Shown piece after piece: positions 55,674 to 64,000 of a stretch of DNA of 64,000 bases; position 1 is the stretch's first letter; the number at the start of each line of letters is the position of its first letter. This stretch comes from Jaapia argillacea MUCL 33604 (taxonomy: Eukaryota; Basidiomycota; Agaricomycetes; Jaapiales; Jaapiaceae), in NCBI GenBank assembly GCA_000697665.1, contig KL197746.1, positions 200,383-264,382 on the forward strand, read 5' to 3'. The position numbers were made by a program, and so were the translations under genes. The notes beneath the pieces are model-generated. The model saw nothing but the letters and a program-made list of their open reading frames with translations. It did not search any database and was not told where the DNA came from.

Positions 55674-58600
55674 CTAGTACTCCTCATATTGATCCTCAAC
55701 ACCCTCTATGGTCTCACCCTCCACCCTCTCTTCGTCATCAAGGTCAGCCAGCTCATCCATATCCAACTCTTCACCCATCATTTCAATCTCATTATCGAGG
55801 GGTTCAACCTCTCCGAAGTTCTCTTCTTCATCCTCGTCACTCAGTTCATAAATGGCAGGCTCAGGATCTGCACGGCTTCCTGGAGAATGGCCAACTCCAT
55901 GACCGAGGTAGCGGCTGGCCATGTCTCGATCAACAAATCTAGGTGTTGCCAGTTAAGCAAAAGGTGCAATTAGAATAGAGATGCTCGAACCTGTTGGCGT
56001 AGTAGTATACATGGTCACCATCAGGATGACGAGCCATAGACGGGCCAAGCAGCTCAGTGGTGGTTCCATCAGAATAGGCTGGTATTATGTGGCATCCGCG
56101 AATGACATGACTGGGGTCAAGGAACCCAAATGCGTCGGAGGAGTACCTGGGCACGAACTGGAGAGGGTCGAGACGACGTAGCTCATCTCCACCTCCCCAA
56201 GCATCATGGTGGGAGTACCATCGAACCCACAAAAAGTCAAGTCGTACCGGATCATACGAAAACCTGTGCTCAAGCTGGGCGTGGAAGACCCCAATAACAC
56301 GCGCGTAACCAAATGGGTGAAGTTTGGCAGCTGCACCGTCGCAACGCCCCAACGAGACAAGGACATTGCACTTATCAGTCGTTGGATTGATTAGGTCCTG
56401 ATCACGCTGTAGATCATAGGTGGTGAAATGGAAGCGAATTGTCGAGTGCTGATAAATGCGTTCATCACGAAAGTAGAACTCGAGTTCGCCTGGGGTAATT
56501 GCTGCTGTGGGAATGGCTGTGAGGATATGCTCCTTCAAACGTCCTTGAATGTGGGCTTGGAGACGCAGAAGGAAGTCCTAGAGTTGGGAAAGTTAGTGGG
56601 CTCAACACCATTCAGTCAGACAATGGCACTCACGGTAAATGCAGGATCTGTTGCATTCCCGGCTAACCATGGTCCAAGGTAACGGGTGTTCCTATGTCTC
56701 TGCTCTTTACTAGCAGAGACATGTGTGGTGATGCGAATCTCATCGACCTCCTCCAATTCCTTGGGCTTAAACCCAGGGACCTCAACACCACTCTCAACCA
56801 GCTCCTGAGCCATTCGCCTCATCTCTGCCTCTCGCACATCCATGCTGACAATCTGCCCAGTCGCTTGATTCTTATTGGTGTGTTGGTACTGAACCTTGAG
56901 TCGACGATGTTCCAACTCACTCTTCACAATGAGAGTCAGAATCTTTTTGTAACGAGATAACCAACATTACTCACGATTTGCGTAGAATATGAATCAGTTG
57001 TCCCCATCATGTGGATAGTAGAAACATAGTCGCCAAGCGCATGCACCTTATATCGCTTCAAATTGAAGGTGCGATGTCGGCGACCGGTATTGCTGGTGCC
57101 GATGGCTGGACGTGTCACAGGGGGGTCTTTGCAAGACTGCCAACGTGCTTCAGCTCGGCCCCTGGCTGCGTATTCTTGTTCCGTTTCCCGTGTTTCAAAT
57201 GCAGCACATGTTACTCCCTGAAAACGCTGGAGTTCCTTGCCAAGCCAAGTGGTGAGTGTATCGAGAACCTTGAGGGAGGACTCCGTCTGCAACCTAAATT
57301 TGGCTATGGAATGCCAAGCCACCAATGTATAGAGGAGATCGAGAAGCTGCTCGTTGTGTGGTGATGGAAGAAGGCCTTTAAAGCAGGGGATTGCACACTG
57401 CGCAGCCACAGGTCAATAAGTGGTAGCATGAATTGCATAGACTTACTTGTAGTATGTCCTCGAAGTCCCGCGCAGCCAACTTCTTCATCTCGGAGACATT
57501 TTCTGAAAACCGTCGTATTGTCGACTTTCCGAAGATGGGTACTAGGCGAAAACTGTGATAATTGGTTAGTAACACATTCGGGTAAGTGATTAAAGGGGAT
57601 AGATCACCGTTGATTGAGTTCAAGCACCAATGTTGCATCGGCGGCCTCGAGAATTCGAATAAGATGAGCAAATACCACTTTCCAGACTCCCAATTCAAAC
57701 TCATGCATCAAATCAACTGCCAGCATCACAAACAGGTTGAATCTGAATTGGGCCAGTGGTGAGAAGGTGTTCTGCGTTGGAGAGGTGAAATGTGTAATAG
57801 ACTCGGAGAGAATACAGCTTCACCTTTGTTGGGATGAGAGACTCAGACTTGAGGAGATCCTCGACCTTCTCGCTATTCACAACATATCCGTCTTGATATA
57901 TTATTTTCCGTGCAGTGGTGATCTTGTTTTGCCGATCGTTGTTATCGTTGCGGACCTTGTCAATGCGGCAGCCGCGATCCTCTTTGCGTCCGAGATATCC
58001 GAGGTTTTCGATAGTCACCAGGCATCGTGGACAAGGACAGCCGCCCATGTCACGGATCGTGGCGATCAACACCCTTAGAAACTTGTCAGGTCTCGAAGAG
58101 ATCAATTACAATATAACACTCACTTCTCAGGGTAATCAGCGGAGTAGACGAAAATTCTGGGGTAGATCCGACGAACGATACCATCCATGCATTTGATGAC
58201 AAGTCCATGTTGATACGCTTCGAGAAACTCTTCATCAAGTAGCTTCTCCCACGCCGCGTGGAATAGCTCTCGTCGACAATGAGTGAGAAGAGGTGCTGAG
58301 GCACCTTTGTCATCCTTGACTTGTCGAACGAAGTCCTGAATGTTCCTGGGGAGCTGGAAAAGTATAATCGACCATTTAGACAACTGCAGAGCAACAAACG
58401 ACAAACGACAAACCGAAGGGATGTATGCGATATGGTGAGCTGCGCGAGAACTAGGTTTCGCGCGAGTGTACTTCAACTGATTCCCAACATACAAATAGCC
58501 AGGCCAGAGTTTCGCTTGACCGAACTGGGCAACATGCGTACTATCTGACGCGAACATGAGGGCAGCAACCGCGCGAGGAAGGGTGCAACCAGGCTCGTGA

Positions 58601-59887
58601 GGTGACGATTGAAGTTGTGCGTCTGCATCAAGGAATGCTTGCGTCGTGAAGAGCTCGTCGTAAACTTGTTCTGGAGGGCCGTCTACACCAGGGCGCTGGT
58701 ACCATTTCTCATACGGGTGGAAATGGAAGTCTTTCGAATCGGTGTTGTGCCCGAAGACAGACGTGATAACCTGTGTGATTGAGCGGTGCCAGAAGCCCGG
58801 GATCTCGAAGTGGTGCCCCTCCACATTGATCTCAGCAGGTTCATCAGGTAGTGTTTCCGTCCTGGCTGAAACGCGAGCCTCCGCAGCTGCAGCTTTCTTC
58901 GCAGCCAAAGTCTGCTTCACACCACTAGGGATCCCAATTGTAAGGGTGGATTCCCTCCAACCATTGTGCCGGTCTTGCCACGGTAAAGGTGTGTCCTCTA
59001 ACTGTTTGTCAAGCTGACGAAAATCGACTCCAACAAGATCGGCGGTACTGAAATCAGGACGGGTGATCAGAGTCTGTAGCGCCTCCTGATCATCCAAGGA
59101 CTTGGACCGTGAGCCCATCCAATGATGGTAAGCGAACCGCCACGACGATAGGTTGGGGAACGGATGGATGATTTCAGTAACCGGCTGAGAAGAGAAGATG
59201 GGTGAGCTGAGGGAAGTATGGGGTAAACGAAAGAATGGGTTGGGGCCACTGGTTGGAGACACAGGGGTTGGGACTGCGGGATAAATCCTCATAATGCCAA
59301 ATGAATCAGCAGGCACCTTCAGCTTCTCAGTTGTAATTGGGAGCCGTGTTTCGACAGGGTCGGTGTCGGGAACAGGCGAGGTTGAGTCGAGAGGTGCAGG
59401 AGCAGGAGATGGAGGTGCCGGGGGAGGTTCAGGTTCCTCTGGGAGCATGTCGACCACTTTCCATGTTGGCTGACGTACATGATGTGATCGACGTGTTGAT
59501 GAATCTGGTGCCATCGCGATAGTAGCTGTTCTAGCTGTTTCTATCATGGGCTAAAAAGTATAAGATCTTTGCTATGGAAAGAAACGGACAATTAGGTCGC
59601 TTACCAAATGAACAGATGTTTCAATGTCCATCGAAACGGTTGTGCCATTGTCAGGGTGTGGTGTAGACCCACCCTGGGTGATTCTCGTTAAAAACGGATG
59701 ACAAAACCAAGGAGAGAAAGAAACTCACCTCTCCAGTGTCCATATGAGGAAGCTTGCTTTGTCGCTCATACTCCTGGCCGGCTTCGAATGCCTCGCGCGC
59801 TCTTTTGAGAACCACCTCACACTTTCTCTCATGTCTGGTGAGATACTGGTCTTTCCTGTAGTACTTGCCACACACGCATGTCGGCAT
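55674..59887 (-). CDS. Plavaka/KDZ-like DNA transposase, apparently full length
   Basis: Start at 59887 (MPTCVCGKYYRKDQYLTRHE, then RKC), a C2H2-like finger with C4, C6, H19 and C23. The next exons carry a Pro-rich region (VDMLPEEPEPPPAPPSPAP). The catalytic part follows: FEIPGFWHRSITQVITSVFG, then ALMFASDSTHVAQFGQAKLW and PGYLYVGNQLKYTRAKPSS. Next are IRDMGGCPCPRCLV, LAVDLMHEFELGVWKVVFAH, DFEDILQCAIPCFKGLLP and YKVHALGDYVSTIHMMGTTD plus SYSTQI, all typical for Plavaka/KDZ-group transposases of basidiomycetes. The acidic candidates are the DST, DLMHE and ALGDY positions. The last exons give YYANRFVDRDMASRYLGHGV-type sequence and a strongly acidic tail ending QYEEY, stop at 55674. All exons read in frame with normal introns and no stop or frameshift was found, so the gene may be recently active. 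Terminal inverted repeats were not found by eye. Confidence 0.82.
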
Positions 59888-61342
59888 TTCAAGGGCAGAG
59901 TAAGAAGGATCTTGGACAGAGGCGAGGGAGTCTGAAGCTCGGAGCAAGCCGTGCAAGGATATTTCAGACAAAGTGGAGAGGGCCGATAGAGACAATACTG
60001 CGGCAGAAACCAAGGATAAAATGCCAACCCAGCCTAACCAGAACTTCATGGCAGTTGAGGGAAAATGCCTAGCCCGCAGTGCTGGCCTGAGTGTGAATAC
60101 TATTTCTGATGTTGACTCGGATGAAGCGCGTTGCTTGTTGGTGTTAGGCTCTGGTTACTTGCAAGGCTGACGAGATAATTGTAATGTATTAGAGGATATA
60201 TACCAGATTTTCATCAGTCGACAAGGAAGTTGCATGGTTGTAGAGCAATGACAAGATGGTTGCAAGCTGGCCACGTCCTCGCGAGCGCTTACCGAGGTGC
60301 GGCAAGATGACCAAAGTCTTACAAACTCCACAAGCCACTACCAGACGCGGGGTATTTTCCTGATGTCAAAAGTGCGAGCATCCAGGGAGGGACGAGTGTG
60401 GTTAGAACGCGAGTGGAGTGCAAGCGAATTCAACAAGGGTGAGCATCACATCCCAACCTTGCAGATCTTCCATCTTTTGACAGAAACTTCCAATAATTGA
60501 TGAGAGAACACAACAAAAAAATCGAAATGGCTGTTGTCGTAGTTGTCGACGGCAGTGACTGGCAAAGAGTTGAATCGGAGCTTCAATTATGACCCTAACC
60601 TTTGTTGCTCCAATCGACGCTGCCTGTCGATTGCTGTTACTCTCCACCTCCCAATCACTTTGATTTAGCAACTCTGGCTGGGCGAATCCTGGAACTGTGA
60701 AAGTAAGGGATATGAATGTCGGGGATGCTGTGTGATTGGATAAAAAGAGCGATAGGGGAGAGTCAATTCCAGTCATATCACATCTACATCATCCCTCCCA
60801 TCGTGATCTCCTCCAGTACCCATCAACATCTCGAACCCATCAATATCTCGAACCATGGAACTCAATATCTCTCAACTCGCGTCTCGTCCAAAGCCCATTC
60901 GCCTCGCCTTCCCTCCATGTCAGTGTTAGCAATTCCCATCGTCCGCCTGGCTAGTGATCCGATAATCTCAATCGACTGGTTCCTGGTTCGCTTCACGGCG
61001 AGCTCGTCTTGCTCCATTGTGGACGTTCCTGTTCGTGCTTGCGGCTGCTTCTTTTAACTTTCCTAACTCTCCAATAGCCACAACGATGCAATGTTACTGT
61101 ACAAGTCAAAATCGGAGTGTTACCCTCGTTTCCAATCTACCTTATCCCTGTTGTTTGCTTGGTGTTTGCTTCATGCCTTCGGGGCGGGTTTGACTCAACG
61201 ATATTGTGATCTGATGAACCTCAATACCATTGTGTAGCTCAGCAACAAGCACATTGATCCATTGGGGGGGTGGCAATAGGCAAAGCAATCGCACTTCATA
61301 GCATTTCGAAAATAGCCAGAAAAGAGCGAAGTCTACGAAACT
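59888..61342. other. Gene-poor stretch
   Basis: About 1.45 kb upstream of the transposase gene and downstream of DUF7918 gene 4. Short open frames only. 60825-60865 has a small direct repeat (CATCAACATCTCGAACC / CATCAATATCTCGAACC). If the transposon has a terminal repeat on this side it should lie here; I could not define one. Confidence 0.45.
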
Positions 61343-63209
61343 CAATTGTCGCCAGTCAAATCCATAAACTCCTCGTCTCCTTCCAGAACCCAACCCTTGC
61401 GCTGGACAGTCACACTTGGTGTTGCAATTTCAATTTTCGGACGTTTCATCAGTCTCGATGCAAGTTGATTGAGTTCTGCCAGATTATTTTGATGTTGTTT
61501 GTTGATAATCTAGTCAATCAATATGTCAGAATACTCTTGGAATCGGAGGAAGTTTGGCTTACCTCCAACTCGTGTGCCCTCTGTTGCGCTTCGTCAGCCG
61601 CCTTTCGTACTTCCTCGGCTCCCCGTTTGGCTGCCTCTAAACGCTCGGTGAACGATTTGATACTAGGTAAGTTTGCATCTTCATCCCTATTGCTGGCCAT
61701 CTCTTCAATGGACGAGGCTCGCCGTTTCAAAGAAGGTCTCGGTGTAGAGTCGGAATCTGGCTTCACCACGACAGATGCCTTATGTTGGTTGGGGTTCTTC
61801 GGTTCTTCAGGAACGTGAAATCGCATATGATGGTGAGTGGGTGGGGAAGGTGGGCGTAGAGACGGAGGCATGTCCAACTCCAGCTTGACAGAGACGAAAG
61901 TTCCTCTTGGTTGTGAACCACTGACAACCTGGGTAGGTTTATCTGGGCCAACTGCCATATGGTCAACGTCAGGACCTTCTCCCACCCTGCCATCGTAAAA
62001 GTCACTACCGTCGAAGTATTCGAGAGAAATGGAGCGACGGCGAGGGGGAGGAGAGATTGTATTGTGCCCTTCCTGTATAGCTGTCATGGTATGAGATCGT
62101 TGCGGTGGTTCTACTTCGTGTGGTCCCCCCTCGTTATGAGCGTCACCCATCGGAGTTAACCGTTCATCGATCGCTGGATCTTCGAGTTCACGTTTGATTG
62201 AAGACGACTTCTCTGGCTGCTCTGAGCCTTGAGAAATAACTGTGTTGTCAATATCATTGATGCTCAACACCTCCGAGATTCCTTTCGCTTGCAGGATCTC
62301 TGCAGCAGGGTTAGGGCCACAGGTCACAACACGAAACACTCCGAATGAGATCTCACCACGAGGCCTATATCTGAACTTGAAGGTGATGAAAGGCTTCTTG
62401 GTGCGACTGAGTCCTTCCATGATATCTACCCTGTCAACCTCCTCCTCTTCGCCAAATCTAAAACAAAGCAAAACCTTCTGATTCGGTTGTTAGGTGATTG
62501 GCAAACAAGACAAGCATACTGAATACAGTGCCCTTGACGCACCACCACTTTACCGGATGCGGTGTTACCCCTCATCACAGATTCAATCTTGGGGAATGAT
62601 GTTGCTGGAACTAGTTGTAGGACGGAATCGATAGTAGTCTTGTAGAAGCGGAGCTCTATGGTACCCAGTTCCAATATCCCATCGCTGTTTTCATCCTCCT
62701 CTGGACAGCAGAGTGGGTCCCGTCATGACGACGTGATGATTAAAAGGAACCATACCAGTGCAACGGAGGTGAGAAAAAATAAAGCAACAGGCTTTAGTTC
62801 CGGAGACGTTGAAACCTGTACACTCCTACGTCAAACATCCATCTGAGTCTCGGGGTTCCGAATCTGGTGGTGCCAAGGGCCCGTTCTTGAGGTTGGTGGA
62901 GCAGCCACCCAGAGGGTCTCCATCCAAGGTATTGCCATCAACAAGGACACCGTCGACAAGCAGGATCACAAATAGAACCCTCTCGAGATGGGAATCTTTC
63001 CATTGTATAACAAAGCTCTGCCAAGGGAGAAAAAACAAAACGTCCCTACAGCAGCTCGACGATGACAGCTGAGCACTCACCTTTCCTGCTTCAGACGGGA
63101 TCCAGCACTCGCAAGTCTTTCGATTCCCAGTTTCGTAATGGGTTTCATGGTACTCTGCCAAGGTCTCCCCGTCGATGGTGATCCAGGCCTGAATGTTAGA
63201 GGCCCTCAT
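61343..63209 (-). CDS. DUF7918-family protein, subtype B, copy 2
   Basis: Start at 63209 (MRASNIQAWITIDGETLAEY); exon 1 ends CECWIPSEAGK at GTGAGT (a 63-nt intron that is also open in frame). Exon 2 gives FVIQWKDSHLERVLFVILLV and DGVLVDGN. An in-frame TAG follows at 62828..62826, before GTKACCFIFSHLRCTG. A 93-nt intron with a weak GTGGCT donor (about 62917) and GTACAG acceptor would remove it, otherwise the gene is broken. Later exons give ELGTIELRFYKTTID, GNTASGKVVVRQGHCIQ, KKPFITFKFRYRPR and EILQAKGISEVLSINDIDNT. The middle holds RRRSISLEYFDGSDFYDG, followed by RPSLKRRASSIEE and a coiled coil (ERLEAAKRGAEEVRKAADEA). The end reads NNLAELNQLASRLMKRPKIE, with a final EEFMDLTGDN and stop 61345..61343. 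Closest to the copy at 47475-49244. Confidence 0.75.
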
Positions 63210-63639
63210 AAGACGAACAACACTTAGGTCAAGTCAAGCGGTGGAGTGCCGCAATGTGGGTTATTCGGAGCCATTATATTCTTCAAGTCATGGGTTATCG
63301 ATATTGAAATTGGCGGTTTCGTATCGTTTTCGGGAATTTCTTTTCATGTCTTTTGCTCTGGCAACGACCAAAATTCCTCTCCACGTCCATCCTAATTCCT
63401 ATCCTAATCCCAATATATGAAGGGAGGGCTGTCACGTGCGCACGTGATATTTAGATAATCATTAGTCAGCCCCTACGAGAGGGAGGAAAATTACTGTTTC
63501 GGGGCCACCTCAGATGTTTCCGAGGTCTCACGTCCACGATGGGTCTCGCGCGTCCACGAGGTCTATGGGTGGCTGGCCGGGGATTCCATGGATTCTGCTG
63601 CCTTTCTGTGAGTTCCGAGCCATCCTGCATGAGTTTTCA

Positions 63640-63985
63640 AGGGGGATTTCTTTGGATCACCTCTTTGGGGCCCCACAATCCTCAAATAAACCCCAAATAA
63701 ACCGAAATAAATCGAATTAAATCGAATTAAATTCAGGGAAAAATTCAGCTGCAGTTCTATGTTTTTTTGAGTGGCCAAACCAAGTGGGAGAAGTTTGCAA
63801 GTGATGGGATGTGTTTTGGGGACAAATTCCATTCTTCTTCCTGTTTTCAAGCCTCTCACAGCTCAACGGTAACCTGAATAAATCAAAAGAAATTGAAATA
63901 AATTCAGAGGAAATTCCAAAGACAGTTCTGGGTGGTTTGGAGTGATGGCATCAAGTCTGGGGCTTTTTGGAAGAAATGGTGTGAG
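63640..63985. repeat. Two tandem copies of a ~175-bp AT-rich unit
   Basis: Copy 1 runs from about 63640 (TTTTCAAGGGGGATT) and copy 2 from about 63845 (TTTTCAAGCCTCTCAC). Each has a block of AATAAA/GAATTAAATTCAG-type words followed by GGAAAAATTC or GGAAATTCC, CAGTTCT, and GAGTGGC or GAGTGATGGC. The second copy is cut by the window edge. The words AAATAAA, ATCGAATTAA and AAATTCAG also repeat internally (63690-63740). No gene in 63210-64000. Confidence 0.65.
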
Positions 63986-64000
63986 TTTTAGACATCAAAA

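Overview
The window looks like nuclear DNA of a basidiomycete fungus, most likely an agaricomycete. The genes are split by many 45-70 nt introns with GT donors and CTAAC/CTAAT-type branch sites. Several families typical of that group are present: two Clp1-like (clampless1) proteins, F-box/LRR proteins, an NTPase-nuclease protein with the SSGMGKS P-loop, four DUF7918 proteins, a DUF6698 protein, a Plavaka/KDZ-like transposase and a NACHT-type NTPase. I see no rRNA or tRNA gene, CRISPR array or bacterial-type operon. Functions were called by reading translated exons and recalling family patterns; no database search was run.

Positions 1-21 kb are mostly housekeeping and developmental genes: the 5' part of a GWT1-type GPI inositol acyltransferase (-), divergent from a Crinkler-like NTPase/nuclease gene (+), an F-box protein (+), Clp1-like gene 1 (-), a 3.5-kb gene-free stretch, a second F-box protein (+), Clp1-like gene 2 (-), an unrecognised conserved-looking gene (+) and the autophagy kinase ATG1 (+).

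Positions 21.5-28 kb hold a divergent pair: a long FHA-domain, TP-repeat protein resembling Ki-67 in layout (-) and a CorA-like membrane protein (+). A decayed direct copy of this pair, including the shared promoter, lies at 38.8-41.6 kb. It has an internal 1.25-kb deletion, frameshifts and a truncated CorA end, so I call both of its halves pseudogenes.

Positions 28.7-64 kb are accessory in character. There are four DUF7918 paralogues in two subtypes, a NACHT NTPase, a MYND zinc-finger protein with a 23-nt exon, and a DUF6698 gene directly next to an apparently intact Plavaka/KDZ-like transposase. Between them lie long gene-poor stretches with degenerate short repeats (31.3-32.0 and 37.8-38.3 kb), a diverged ~0.7-kb repeat in several copies (45.3-47.3 and 49.4-50.1 kb) and a tandem AT-rich repeat at the right end.

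The genes do not form one pathway. The clearest structure is the change from a core region on the left to a duplicated, repeat-rich, transposon-bearing region on the right. The least described material is the DUF7918 set, whose members share a buried LEY-acidic motif and in two cases a C-terminal SUMO-interaction-like tail.
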